Below the pieces are notes generated by a model. It did no database searches, was not told where the DNA came from, and was given only the letters and a program-made list of their open reading frames with translations. Shown in pieces: positions 22,496 through 34,409 of a stretch of 64,000 nt of DNA. Origin of the DNA: Podocnemis expansa. Lineage: Eukaryota > Chordata > Testudines > Podocnemididae. Numbering within the stretch: position 1 is the first letter of the stretch; each line of letters begins with the position of its first letter. The stretch spans positions 372,001-436,000 of the forward strand of contig ML681970.1 of the NCBI GenBank assembly GCA_007922195.1, given 5' to 3'. The position numbers were made by a program, and so were the translations under genes.

Positions 22496-25400
22496 ATTAA
22501 TAAAACTTGTGAAAATACTTTTTTATAGAACACGCAGTTAGCTGGTGAAACGCTGCCTTACATTGAGGTTACAAAATGTACTAGATGTTTATATAAATGA
22601 GAGCGCTCAGGTAACAGTAATGTTAAAACAAATGAGAACAGTTAGGGCATAAGTCAACTTCTGACAGAAGATTTGAGGATCTTTCATGAATTTATTGCAT
22701 CACTGACAATGTAAATGTTTTTGCATCTTTCTGGAGCATCTGATACCAGGCATGGTTGGAGACAAGATATCATCTCTCCATAGCTAAGCACATAGATTTG
22801 GCATGGTTATTCTGAGGAGTATTGTAACCATGTGGATAAGATTGGGGCTGCCTTTTTACAGGCCTGAGTTCTGTTCCAAACCTCTGACAGAATCATCTGG
22901 TGGAATCTCTCAGGCCCTTTTGGTCTCATGACTCTCAACGCAGTGCACTCTCCGACAGTCCAGCGGCTATTTTTCATTGATAAGCAGAAACAGTTTACCT
23001 GCTGATATGTAAATGTCAGTGGGATTTCCAGGCCAGATGAACTGTAACATATAGAGTATTACAGGAGCAGTGCTGAACAAGTTCTGCTGTATATATGCAG
23101 AGGGTGAATTTGGACTTGGTCCTACAAGATGTAGAGTACTTTGGCATTTATGCGGCAGAGCACTTCAGCATTTGTTTAACTTTGAGCATGTGAATAGTTC
23201 TTTCAGCGGGTCCACTCTTGTGCTTTAAAATTTTATTGGATCAGAGTCTTCAGCATGTTGCTGAAGTTCTAGGGACTACCTACTTGCCAATTGCAAATAA
23301 TTTTCAAATTATGGACGTTCTAGAGATGGCAAAGTATGAGGGGGAAAGCCAGTCAGTTTATTTTAACATTCTTGAACACAGCTGCACCATTTTTTTGCAG
23401 ACTTTCCTAAACAATCTAATGTGAGCTATCTCTAGTTTTATTATAGGACTAGCTGTAACCCATCAAAAATTATGGGGGAAAGCAAAACAATGTATGAAAT
23501 AGTTGGTATGTATTTTAACACATTTTTAATTACAAAATTTTTTACGAAAGTTCTTTGGTAACCTAAAACTTTTCCTTGGAAAGTTGTATCCTTTACGTAA
23601 ACTTTAGCATGTGAGCTGCTGGCTGTGGTGCTCAGTGCCACCTGCGGCCTGGAGCATGAGGAGTGCAGCCGGAGCCCTCCTGGCCGGCAGGTGGGGGTGG
23701 GGGTTGCTGACTGTGCCGGGCTGTGGAGGGGAGGGGATTCCCCTGCTGTGGACCCGCTTACCTCGTCCTGTGTTTGGAGTGCAGCCACTCTGGGCTTGGT
23801 CTATGCCTCTTTGGTGCTGCTTCCTGAACCCCCAAATTTCCTTGACCCCTGCCTGCCCAGACAGCACAGCAGAAGCTAGTAATGTGCTTATGCATGGGGT
23901 GGGCAGTGCTACCGGGAGACTGGAAGGAAGCCTGCCCTGCGCATGCGCACATTACATTTCACAGCATACGTGCATGTACAGCACATTAGTATAGTAGATT
24001 GGCTACAAGTGTTATCTTTGGTGAGAGATCTAAGGATAGTTGATCTGGGGTAAGTGACTGAGGCTGGGAGTCTGGGTGGCAAAGTAGATTGGCGTGCCCA
24101 AGAGAATCATCTGTGACTCTTGAGTTAAGACAGTTTAGGGCTTGACAAGTTCTCACTTGATACTTGGTTGGTGAATGTGAATTACAGAATGTACAGCCAG
24201 GTTGGAGTTTGTGCCCTTTTCCTTTACAGTCTGCCGTGGGCCTGACACTTATGCTCAAGTGCTACTGCAGAGAGCCTGACATACCGTACAGCCTTCTTTA
24301 GGTGCAATTCAAGAGTGGTGGCATCTAACTAAGTATGGCACTAACATAACTGTCAACTTCAGTGTACCATACACACCACTTCATTTTCACTGTTGCTGTA
24401 GTTTATACTTAATCTGCATTGTTACGCAAGTATGCTTTTCACATAGATCATTTTCAAAGACTCTAGCGTATGCACTGCATAATACACAAAGCTGATGTTA
24501 CACATGTATCTGAGGATGTAGGAGCAACAACTATGTTGTATTGTAGAAATGGTATGTGATATTATAAACATAAGTCTTCGTATATCCTCAAGGAGGCAGG
24601 CTTGTGTGCTGTCCTAGCTTGAGCTGGGCATTGATTTATAACTAGATTTGAAAGGTTTGGCTATTTATTGGTAAATGTGGGTAGAAGTTAATTTCACTCA
24701 CACACAAATCAACAAAAGACATTCCCATTGAAAATAATCATGATTTACAGACAGGCAAAGTGAGAAGATTGCTGCTTGAGAACTCTGATCTAAGGCTATG
24801 TACTTATTATTTTGGCCTGTGAGCTCAGACTGGTGTTTTAACAGTCATAAAGCTTTAATGTTTTAAATCTGTCTGCTGTTGTTAAATAATCCTTACCTCC
24901 TGCAACACTGAAAATGTAAGTTGGTAAAAATAAAAAATATGCTTTTTTAACTTTGAACATTTAAATTGGTAAAAATAATATGCAAAAATATAAATTAATT
25001 TCTTCCTACTTATGAGAGTTCAATTGCACCCTCATAAAGTTCTTTAGTTCCACTTTTTTCTTTAATGAGGTTTCCAAAGCTTTGAAGGAAAAAGGTTAAT
25101 TCCATGACCTGGAGAAGGTTGGCTAGACTCAATCAAGCATATTACGATGGGGATTTTCACCCAGGAAATCTTGGAGCTGTGGAGTACAGGCATATGGAGC
25201 CTTTAAACATGACAGAGCAGAGCTCTGCACAGCAGATGTCTACCACAGCTGTCCACCTACTCTGGAATTTCCCAGCCATTCTTAGCAAATTGTCAATGGT
25301 CTCTTGAAACTGTTGTGGTTTCTGGAGCTTGGGGGACAGGAATTTTGGGAGTCATTGATGGTGAAATGATGTTCATGTAGAAACTTGTCATGAACTTGAT

Positions 25401-26440
25401 ATGGAATTTTCCTTCAGACCTATATTTTTAATGCAGACCATAGTAGCTCTTCCTTCCAGTGAGTGGCACAGGAAGAAAAGGTGGTCTGCAGAACTCAGGA
25501 AGAAGGCTCCTTCAGAGTGCAGCTGAATTATTCTTGAATGTGTACACATTTTTGCTGTCCTTAGTTGTACATGGAACAAGATTATCAAGAAAAATCTTTC
25601 AAAATGTAAGCTAGTTTGGCTTGTAATTTTTGGAGGCTCGTACCTTGGTCAAATGCAAGAACAGTTTTCCAAGGGATACTCAGATGCTCTTCTCTTTGTG
25701 GGCTATTTCCCTACCGAATTCTAACATTTTATCACATTGATTTCAGGATTAGAGGTACAGGTGATTGTGTTTTGTTTTAAAGCAAGTGGTTTTGTTTGTT
25801 TGTTTGTTTTTAAAACATGGGAAAGATTGATTATTTTACTCCCTCTCTCTTACTCAAATAATGACTGAATGGCTTTTGCTGAAGATTCCAGGAAGAGACC
25901 AGATATAGAAAATAATGGCCCAACAGGTGAAAATTTTGAAGACTTATGAGTGACACAAAACATGGTTTGAAAATGGGTGCTCAAACTCTAATAGTTTCTA
26001 ACTCTTAGCTCTAGTTTACACTTGCTGCACTTTTTGGTGGCAGTCAATGGGAGATACTCAAGGTACATAAAATACTTTGCGTATCTACTGTCGACCTCTT
26101 AACTCCCACTTACGACCCCCTACACACTGCACTAAGGTGAACAGAAATGCCTTCTGATCACCTTAGTGCTGTGCTACTTCAGGGGCTGGAGTTACTGATG
26201 CTAACCCCAGACTGATTGAGCACATCTTGACAGACCGCTCAATTGAATCCAGAAGGTAGGCATACCCTCAATTTCTAAAGACTCAGCAGTGAAAGAAACT
26301 GTCAAGGGACTATCTCCATCAGTACAGTTATACTGGGTAAAACCAGGGGTCGTTGAATAATTCTAGAATGACATCAGACAACTCAAGAAAAAATTGTGTA
26401 AACAAAATGGCTAATGTGATTTCTCTTTTTCTTTCTCCAG
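22496..26440 (+). other. ZNF592: Intron segment without recognised feature
   Basis: Mostly AT-rich unique-looking sequence with a GC-rich patch at about 23600-23950 ending in GCGCATGCGCACATTAC. The patch has overlapping open frames on both strands (up to 127 codons) without any family motif. A polypyrimidine tract (TTTCTCTTTTTCTTTCTCC) precedes the acceptor at 26440. Confidence 0.5.
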
Positions 26441-26619
26441 ACTTGTCAAGTGTGCCAGATGGTGCTGCCTAACCAGTGCTCTTATTGCGCTCATCAAAGA
26501 ATCCATGCTCACAAGTCCCCTTACTGCTGCCCAGAGTGTGGGATACTGTGCCGGTCAGCCTATTTCCAAACCCACGTCAAGGAGAACTGTCTACATTACT
26601 CTCGAAAAGTTGGATTCAG
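26441..26619 (+). CDS. ZNF592: ZNF592 coding exon a (two zinc fingers)
   Basis: First of seven visible 3' coding exons of a large nuclear C2H2 zinc-finger protein of the ZNF532/ZNF592/ZNF687 family. ZNF592 and ZNF687 are known to associate with ZMYND8 in a chromatin complex. The 179-bp exon follows ..TTTCTCCAG and ends before GTTTGT. It encodes a C2H2 finger (TCQVC...AHQRIH, spacing C-x2-C-x12-H-x3-H) and a C2HC finger (CPEC...THVKENC). It starts in phase 0 and ends with two bases of a codon. The symbol rests on the family-like finger sequence plus linkage to SEC11A; ZNF532 is the main alternative. Confidence 0.85.
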
Positions 26620-26765
26620 GTTTGTGCTGTTTGAAAGGATCTGTCTGGGAATGGCAGGAAGAATGGGGAGGCTATTTCAGCTCTTTTGAAAGAAGACAGA
26701 TTTTTCATTATTTGTTGCAGAAAATTAGGCAGATTGTGATACATGGGGTTATCAGAAAAATTTTC

Positions 26766-26955
26766 AGAGGGGTAGCCGTGTTAGTCTAGTTCAGCAAAAC
26801 AAACAGTGTCTTTTAAAGACTAACAAATTTATTTATCACTTCAGCTTCCGTGGGAGAAAACCCCCTTTTTTCAGACGCATCTGACAAAGCGGGACTTCTT
26901 CCATGAAAGATCATGACATAAATAAAATTTAGTCTTTAAAAGTGCCACAAACATT
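26766..26955. mobile_element. Palindromic Penelope-like tail element
   Basis: The left half has GGGGTAGCCGTGTTAGTCTA and AAAGACTAACAAATTTATTT. The right half has the inverted match ATAAAATTTAGTCTTTAAAA, with the tail words CAGACGCATCTGACAAAGCG and CATGAAAGATCATGACAT between. It is one of several short palindromic copies in this window. I did not find a clear target duplication. Confidence 0.65.
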
Positions 26956-27459
26956 AATAAGTATATCTAAGTGCTGAAATGAATTTTAGTTCACTTTAAA
27001 TGAAAAGATAATGACCAGTGTGCATGAGCTTCAAGTTGGGTGCCGAGAATTGTGAGTGACTTTTGAAAATACTGGCCCTGAAATCTTTCTGGTTTTATGT
27101 CCCTACTCAAGCTTAAATTTATTTTGACTGTCCGCTGAATACTTAGAAGATGTCCACCAACAGCAGTAGGCCCTGAGTGTCTTTCTGACCAGGAAAGTTA
27201 ATGCCACACTCATGTCCTCCAAATGGAGATTTCCCACATGTCTGGGAATACATCCTAAGTTGAAAATGTAACCCGAGCCCAAGGGAGTACATCAGTATCC
27301 TTTGTGTTGTCATAGAGGAGGTTCTTTGATGGGATTTTTGTGAAATTGCCTGGCTGCTGTAGGACTAAAGGAACAGGACTGCCACGGTAGTCACTGTTAG
27401 TTCTGCTGGTATCTCTGCCTCCTCTTGGATATCGGGGCCTACCACACGGGATTATTTTG

Positions 27460-27600
27460 TCTTTTTTATTGTATTGTAGTAGCAGATAAGAACCTCAATG
27501 AGAAACCAGGGCTGCACTATGCTAGGCATTGTACACACCACACAAGAGCAGTCCCTGCCTGCAGGAGTTAAAAATCTAAATACAAGACAGTAGGAGCTTT
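27460..27600 (+). repeat. Sauropsid interspersed repeat (copy 1)
   Basis: It contains GTAGTAGCAGATAAGAACCT, GGCATTGTACACACCACAC and AGTCCCTGCCTGCAGGAGTT, the same order of blocks as 40495-40640. I recognise it as a frequent reptile repeat but cannot name the family with certainty. Confidence 0.5.
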
Positions 27601-28035
27601 GAGAAAGTATCAAATGCTTTCACAAGCCCTGGAGAGGCTGTTGACTGTCATGAAGATCCTGTTTTCAAACAGCTGCTGGTATGTCAGAGATCCTTTCTAA
27701 AACCAAGAAAACTGGGAAGTGCATACACAAGACTAGGATTACCAGATCACAAAGCATGGAAGGGAGGACAGGGAAGTACAAAAAGGATCACACTGGAGGA
27801 CACATGAAGAAAATGTAGCACTAACATAATATTCTTCTTTTTTCAGGGGGTTCTGGAATGCTTCCCCCTAAAAATAGGGTGTTCCAGCATACCTTAACCC
27901 CTGTAAGTAAAAAGCCAGACAAAATCATGTATTTTTAAAATGCCTGCCAGATGGAGGATGTGAAGGTAAAAAGGAGGACATGTCCTCCTTTTGCCTGACA
28001 TCTGGTGATCCTACACAAGACCACTGTTAGTTAGG

Positions 28036-28325
28036 GCCATGGTCTACACAAAACATACCTGATGCGTAGCCTTAGACCCCAAACATGAGTGACTCTTGTT
28101 TACCAGAACTGTGCAGAAGGCACAGTTGAGACCGTGGGCTCATCTGGTTTATTTGTGGTGGTCAGAGTTTGGAGAGGGGTTGCCGGAGGGCTGGCATTCC
28201 GCTGTATTAGGCTTTGGCTGCTGTGCCAACTTAGGTTGGTTTAACTACATTGCCCTGGGGCAGGGAAAATCAATACTCATGAGCGATACAGTTATATTAA
28301 CTTAGTTCCCGTTGTAAACAGTAGT
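28036..28325. repeat. Possible inverted-repeat DNA element
   Basis: The ends GGTCTACACAAAAC and the complement of GTTGTAAACAGTAG resemble the TCTACAC-type termini of other elements here. The inverted match is short and weak. Confidence 0.3.
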
Positions 28326-28943
28326 ATGTTGGTGCCATTTCTTGTCTGGTGCTACCAGAGAAAAGCTCTCCTGTCAGTGCAGGTAGCATTTTCACTACAT
28401 GCGGGAGCAATACAGCTGCATGGGTGAAGTGCAGTGAGTGTAATCAAGCCCTCAGAGTGGGGGTGCAATGTTTGTGCCAGATGAGTAGGTTGGTGGAGGA
28501 GGAAAGAGTACGTGCTGTGAGAGGCCTTACCTTTTCCTTTCCTTGCTTGTCATGTTTTGAGTGTGGAGTGTTATGTTCAGAGCAACATTAACTGATACAC
28601 AAAATAGTGTGTCTGTGTGTTTGATTAAGAAAAGAGATGGGATGGATGGAAAGAAGAAATGGATGAAATAATAAAAGTTGGGGGAGTCTTGCCTATGGGT
28701 CCTTAGCTGCCCATGTTGGCTCTTCCCTTTGTTTTAGAATGAAGACAGCCAGATGCAGAGAGGTGGGCAGGCTGTACTATCCCTGGAGTTTCTCTTTGGC
28801 ATTTCTGGCAAGCACTTGCCTACCCAGTCCAGTAGTGTTCTCTGTAAATCATTCCTGCCAACCCCTTCTTTATTTTTGCTTCTTTTGTATCTTCCTCTCT
28901 GGCCCAATTTGTTTCCATGTCACTGGCACTGAAGCGCCTAGTG

Positions 28944-29131
28944 TAGGGGTCTCAAACACGTGGCATGTTGGCCGCATGCAGCCCTTAGAGCTATTTCCTG
29001 CAGCCCGCAGCAATACTATTGTTACTAATATTTGCAATATCATTGTATGAAAAGGTTTCAGTGGTGCGGCCCTCGAGCTAACATACTAGTCCCCATGCAG
29101 CCCTTGTCGTGATTTGAGTTTGAGACCCCTG
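28944..29131. mobile_element. hAT element, CAGGGGTCTCAAAC family, copy 2
   Basis: It begins TAGGGGTCTCAAAC (first base changed) and ends TTTGAGACCCCTG. A perfect 8-bp duplication, GCCTAGTG, flanks it at 28936-28943 and 29132-29139. It shares the internal ATATTTGCAATATCATTGTA block with the other copies. Confidence 0.9.
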
Positions 29132-29655
29132 GCCTAGTGCAATATTGCAGTATCTCATCAGAGTTGTGTATATGGGGAGATGTGATTTCCCAGGTGAAAA
29201 TCTCATAATAGCCTGTACTGCTTCCATATTGAGCTGGTCTGTATTGTGTTTGCTGTGTGGCCCTCTTAGGTGTCTTGCAACATCACGATTTTCCAAATGC
29301 AGTAATTTCACCCTTTGAATAGCTCTGATTTGGATTATTTTCCCCAGCTCTACAGCTCTTAGTTGCATTTTTCTGAGCTGAATCCCATATTGCTCTATAT
29401 TCTTAGTTTCCCTAGGCTCCTTTTGTATTTTATTCTTTTCTCATTGAGGTTGATTGTTCCCCATTATTGGACAATTCAGGAAGTCCTTTCACATTCTGCC
29501 TACTGCCTCTTCCAGACCACTACAGAAGGGCCAAATGAGAGCTAACACCATGTCCTAATGCCCTGCACATTACCTTTTGTGGCTTCCCATTGGGAGCTGT
29601 AAAGAGACAGCACCTGGTATTCATAATGTAGATTTTTTTTTTCCTTTGACTTCAG

Positions 29656-29832
29656 GTGTATCCACTGTGGCGTTGTCTTTATGTCGCTAGCTATGCTGAA
29701 AGTGCACATTGACGAGAAACACTGCGAAGTCTTCCACAAATGTTCTTTTTGTCCAATGGCCTTCAAATGTGCAGAGAGCACCATTGCTCACATTACTAGC
29801 CAGCATCCAGAGGAGCCTCACAAGACTGCTCA
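29656..29832 (+). CDS. ZNF592: ZNF592 coding exon b (two zinc fingers)
   Basis: The acceptor is ..TTTGACTTCAG and the donor GTAAGC. The first base completes the Arg codon left open by exon a. Two C2H2 fingers follow: CIHCGVV...KVHIDEKH and CSFCPMA...AHITSQH, each C-x2-C-x12-H-x4-H. The exon ends with CA of a Gln codon. It has the closely spaced tandem fingers typical of this family's C-terminal half. Confidence 0.9.
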
Positions 29833-30481
29833 GTAAGCGCATTTAGCATTTGGAAGTGTTTACAGTTTGCATTTTGCAAAATGTTTTGCACAAGGTATGT
29901 TAGATGGCTCTAGAATGGCTCACCCTCCTGTCAGTTTTCATTCCCTCGTGCCTTCCCTCCAACTCCTTCCTTTACCTCTCACTGGCAAAGGAAGAAGAGG
30001 GAAAGCTGCTGCTTCTCCTTTTAGCCAGGAGCTTCTTGCCCTGAATTCAGAGCCCCTGGGGGGTAAGGGGGGATGCTGAGCAGCTGCAGAAAGGTGTTAG
30101 CTGCAGCCTCCTGCCTGCCCAGGAACAAGAGGTCATCTATTGGCAAGGAGCTTGCACTGCAGCTGCCCCTTCTGGAATCACTGCTGCTTGAAGAGGTAGG
30201 AGAAACACTTGTGTTCTCCATTCTGAAGCCTCCCCTTCTTCCCCTCTAGCCTTGGCTGGGGGGGACATGGATGTGGGTAGAAGGGTTGGGTTGAAAGCTT
30301 GTGTTGTCTGGATGAATTACCTCTGCACAGCCATGGTTACCCTCCTAATTCATGCATGCTGGCAGGCAGGAATTTAATGAACCTTCTTAGAATACTCTGT
30401 ATGTGCCTGATGCATTCAGCCCCTCCAGCTAATTCCTTCGAATGGTTCTGGGGCCTCTACAGCTTGTTGGGTGTCTAGTAA

Positions 30482-30484
<3 letters not shown>

Positions 30485-30531
<47 letters not shown>

Positions 30532-30541
30532 NNNNNNNNNN

Positions 30542-30590
<49 letters not shown>
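30485..30590 (+). repeat. (CA)n microsatellite with assembly gap
   Basis: More than 40 CA units on either side of ten N bases (30532-30541). The gap sits inside the repeat, so the true length is unknown. Confidence 0.98.
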
Positions 30591-30593
<3 letters not shown>

Positions 30594-30751
30594 CCACTTA
30601 GGTGTGTGTGGTCAGTACATTAAAAGAACTCCATTCAGTGATAAGTTAGTTCCCTTTTCTAGACTAAATCATTGAGATTTGTTGTAACTAGTGTCTTTTC
30701 AAAATAGTTAATCAACCAAACGTTGATTTTTTTTCTTTAAAATTGTTCCAG

Positions 30752-30911
30752 GGTTATCTTCAAATGTTCTTGTGAGACTGTCTTTAACAAGAAGAAGCTG
30801 CTCCATGAACACTTCCAGCAGAATTCCAGCAAGCTATTGGTGGGAGTATTTAAGTGTCCACAGTGTCAGTTAGTATATATGCAGAAACAACAGTTAATGC
30901 AGCATGTCAAG
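30752..30911 (+). CDS. ZNF592: ZNF592 coding exon c (degenerate finger and half finger)
   Basis: The acceptor ..ATTGTTCCAG and donor GTACGT bound 160 bp. The first base completes the Gln codon of exon b. A degenerate finger (FKCSCETVF...LHEHF) has only one residue between its cysteines. The next finger (CPQCQLV...LMQHVK) lacks its last histidine, which is supplied by exon d (AVH). This shared finger strongly supports the splice. Ends in phase 0. Confidence 0.9.
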
Positions 30912-31135
30912 GTACGTAGCTGAAATGGACTTTCTAGTATCACAGAGCCCCTGCTTTTTTGTGTGTTTGTATACAAGCGGAAGTGACTCTGAGGGCAGGA
31001 CATAGCACAAGTGGTGGGGGTTGGTTTGTTTGTTTGTTTAGTCAAATAATTTTTCTGCAGGGGTAAAACTTCACTATACACATTTGGGTGATGCTAGCAA
31101 ATCTCACTTTACTGCAAAAAGGTGTAGTACTGGTG

Positions 31136-31630
31136 TTGTACAATCATAGAAATGCAGGGTTAGAGGCGACCTTGAGAGGTCATCAAGTCCAGCCCTTTGT
31201 GCCGAGGCCTGAAGAAGCAAGTCCTAAACCATCCCTGACAGCATTATCTTTAAAACCTCCAGGATGGGGATTCCATAACCTCTCTTAGAAGCCTGTTCCA
31301 ATCATTACTTATTTTTATAGTTCAAATTTTTTTTCCTAATAGCTAATCTAAATCTTCCTTGCTGCAGATTAAGCCTGCTGTATCTTTGCCGAATGCAGAA
31401 GACAACTGATCACCATCTTTATTACAGCCTTTAACATGTTTGTCTCTCCTCAGGCTTCTTTTCTGAAGATTAACCATGCCCAGTTATTTTACCCTTTCCT
31501 AATAGATCAGGTTTTCTAAAGCTTTTATCATTTTTTATTGCTGTGCTCTGGACACTCCTGTTTGTCCACATCTTTCCTAAAGTGTAGCACCCAGAACTGG
31601 ACACAGTACTCCTTCAAGTGCTGATCCTTA
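31136..31630 (-). mobile_element. CR1 LINE 3' fragment (minus)
   Basis: The left end, ATCATAGAAATGCAGGGTTA, is the complement of the CR1 3' terminus. It is followed by GAGGTCATCAAGTCCAGCCC and, further in, AGCACCCAGAACTGGACACA, all standard CR1 words read on the minus strand. It lies in the intron between exons c and d and is non-coding. Confidence 0.85.
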
Positions 31631-32232
31631 TGTGTATACTGTTGTAGGGGTACACAACTACCTAAGACAGAACAAAGAGTTTTTTTGCTAGCTGTTGGTG
31701 GGATTTGTCTTTGGCCCAAACCTAAACTCTTTCACTCCTCATGCTCTGGATTAAGGGGGTCTTGATTGCTTCCCCAGTTCTTTTCTGCCACATGATCTGA
31801 GATGGAACTTTTCAGTGTGTGCAGAACTCAGCCTCCAACTTTGAATCTGTAAATATTGTAAAACAAAAGCTTTTGTTAATTAAGTATTAGTTTTAGAGTT
31901 AGTTAGATAGGTTGGTTAGAATTCAGAACAACTCTCTTCTACTATTTCTCGCCTATGAGAGTGCTAGGCCTTTGCGGCCTTTGTGCAGTGTACAAGGGGG
32001 TAGGTGGGGAGGAGTTGCCTGGCCTGGAGCTGAGGTCTCATATTCTCTATTACTTTGGTAATGCAGCTGTCTTTAGTGGAAAACTTCATATTTTTAAAAA
32101 AATATCTTCCATCAGGAAGAACATTATAGTCTATTTCAAGGGCAGAAGCTTAGTGGGGATTTAGGAGTATATTGGTACTCTGTTACTGGATTGTATTTGA
32201 TTCTGATACTTGATTCCACTATTGCTGATCAG

Positions 32233-32508
32233 GCTGTTCATGGAGTCCCCCAAAATCCTGAGGAAGTCTCTAACCTTCGACAAAAGCCAGAGACAACCAC
32301 CAGCAACCAAGTACTTGCACCACCAAAGGAGTCGTCAGTAGCCAATGGTACATCCCATAACTCTTTGCCAAGGAAGGAGACAAGAGTGGAATACACCCCA
32401 CAATCAAAATCCAGCTCAAGAAGTGCTGGTTGGACTTGTAGGGAGTGTTCACAATGGAACCCTGATCGGGAAAACTATGTGTCCCATATGAAGAAAAGCC
32501 ATGGAAAG
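32233..32508 (+). CDS. ZNF592: ZNF592 coding exon d (linker and one finger)
   Basis: A 276-bp (92-codon) exon from acceptor ..GCTGATCAG to donor GTAAGG, phase 0 at both ends. It begins AVHGVPQNPEE, completing the finger begun in exon c. A Ser/Thr/Lys-rich linker of about 60 residues follows, then one finger, CRECSQW...SHMKKSH. The linker looks disordered and could carry regulatory sites, which is inference. Confidence 0.85.
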
Positions 32509-34296
32509 GTAAGGACCCCAAATGAAACCTTTCAGGAATGTTTCTTTCTGTATATAAGCTTTTAGCAATAGAATTACTAGTGATAAATATTTCAATCAAA
32601 TAGAAACCCAATAGCTGCTCCCCAGCCCTGTTAGAATGAGAAGGCGGCCAGAAACAAGATACTGCGCTGGCCTGCTGACAGCATATTGGGTCTTCTTGAA
32701 TATGATCTATACTTTGGTATGTCACCCTTTCCTTTGCTCCTTCCCTCACTACATGTCACATCCAACTTCCTCTTCTTTTCACTTTGGTAGGTGAATGGAC
32801 AGCTGAATCTGTTCTAGACTTTGATATGACAGCTACGTTGGCTGAGATTCCGGGTTTTACACTGATTGCTGTTGGCATGTGTTCACCATTTCCTGCAGGA
32901 GCTGCCAGTGCTCTCCACCTAGTACCATGATCTGGCCATGACAATAGCACTTAATTCTGCTAACCAGCTCAGTATAGCATAAATTGCAGTTTGAGTCTTA
33001 GTTATTGGAAATAACATTGTAGTTAAAGGTGAAAGGGAAAATGCATTTCCTCTATATGATACTGCGTAAGCTGCTAAATACCATGGGGCATTTCTGTTAG
33101 ATATCTAACCCTGAGAGACTCTACTGTAATGAATTGTGCAAGGTGCTGAGGTTAGCTTGCTGTAGGAACCATAAATCTGAATGTTTTCACTTTGTGTGTG
33201 CCTAAAACCTTCTGTTGTGCTGACATGGTTTTGCACAGAGTCAGTGGCTTTTCAGGGCAAGCACAAGCTCACTGACAAAACATGGCCCAGGGGTTTGTGC
33301 ACAACCATACTCTTATACAGCAAAGTAAATGTGTTGAGTTGCTTGTAATTGGAGCACTGTTAAGAGTGGCCATGGAAGTCTGGATTGTCACATTTCATAA
33401 ATATAAGAAGGAGAGAGACCGAAGTGGTAGATTGTCACATTTGGTAAACATGAGGGTGGCTGGGAATACTTGTCAAGTATTGAAAGTTGTTTTTTTGCTT
33501 TTATTTTTTAGAAAGGAGATAATGCATGTATGTGATGAGATTTAACTCTGGTAAATGCAGATTGGACACATGGTTGTAGACCCAAGCAGATCTATAGAGT
33601 GGAGGATGCCAGCTAGAAGATAGATGTGATGGGGGATTTGGAAGTCAATGAGGGATAAGAGATTGGACACGATTCAGTGTGATGCTATTTCTCATGGGGC
33701 TGTTGTTGGGAGAAGAGAATGGGCCGGAGGATTTGAGTCTAACCAGAACCTGCTTGCTTTTGGGTGAGGGACGCATCCCCTGCTCTGAAGAGAGAGGAGA
33801 AAGGTGAAGGTGACATTTAGTACTTCCCCCCTCTACGCCCAACATCGGCACAAGAACTGGTGGGGACCAGAGGAGCACATTGTTCTGAGATGACTCCATG
33901 TAGGATGAGCGCAGGAGTGCTGTAGTGGTCAGTGGATTTGCTTCATCTAGGATCCTGTCATGAAACCAGCCTCCTTTTCCGTCAAGGACCTTCCTTCTTG
34001 ATCCCAAAGTAATTAGCTGGGCTTGCAGCTAAAGGTCTCTTCCCTACAAGTCTTGTAGTTGCACCATATCTTCCTTCCTTCAGCAGTATGGGCCATCTTC
34101 TGTTGTTAAGAAAAAAACTGTAGTCAACTCCCCCTCTCTCCTCAGGAGCCTGAGGAAGTTTCTTCTTGTCTCTAGGAAGTCAAGAGAGTGAGATCAGTAC
34201 CCAGTAGGAGGAGTAAGTAGTAATAATAAATAAATGCGTGTGCACATACATATAGCTGACTGTAGTTGTTAAAAGGTTTTTCTGTTCCTCTGCTAG
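32509..34296 (+). other. ZNF592: ZNF592 intron without named repeat
   Basis: I see only short chance frames and AT-rich sequence here. A C/T-rich tract (TTTTTCTGTTCCTCTGCTAG) precedes the next exon. Confidence 0.5.
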
Positions 34297-34409
34297 TCTG
34301 TGAAGAGGTACCCCTGTCGGCAGTGTGAGCATTCATTCAACGACTTCAACAGTCTGCGCAGACACATTCGCAATAATCATGACACAGCAAAGAAAGTTTA
34401 CACTTGCTG
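34297..34409 (+). CDS. ZNF592: ZNF592 coding exon e (one finger and half finger)
   Basis: The acceptor is ..CTCTGCTAG and the donor GTAAGT. It encodes CRQCEHS...RRHIRNNH, a standard C2H2 finger. It then starts another finger with VYTC and the first two bases of Trp, completed by exon f (WYC). The 113-bp exon starts in phase 0 and leaves two bases over. Confidence 0.9.

Larger units (their letters stand above)
1..26440 (+). other. ZNF592: Long ZNF592 intron (start outside window)
   Basis: No exon of the zinc-finger gene is recognisable before the acceptor at 26440, whose exon starts on a complete codon. The upstream exon must therefore end in phase 0 before position 1, and this stretch is intron. 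It is filled mainly with transposon remains listed separately. Stretches such as 301-1267, 1409-2670, 2784-3764 and 22496-26440 contain only short chance reading frames and no feature I can name. A small non-coding exon could be missed. Confidence 0.7.
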
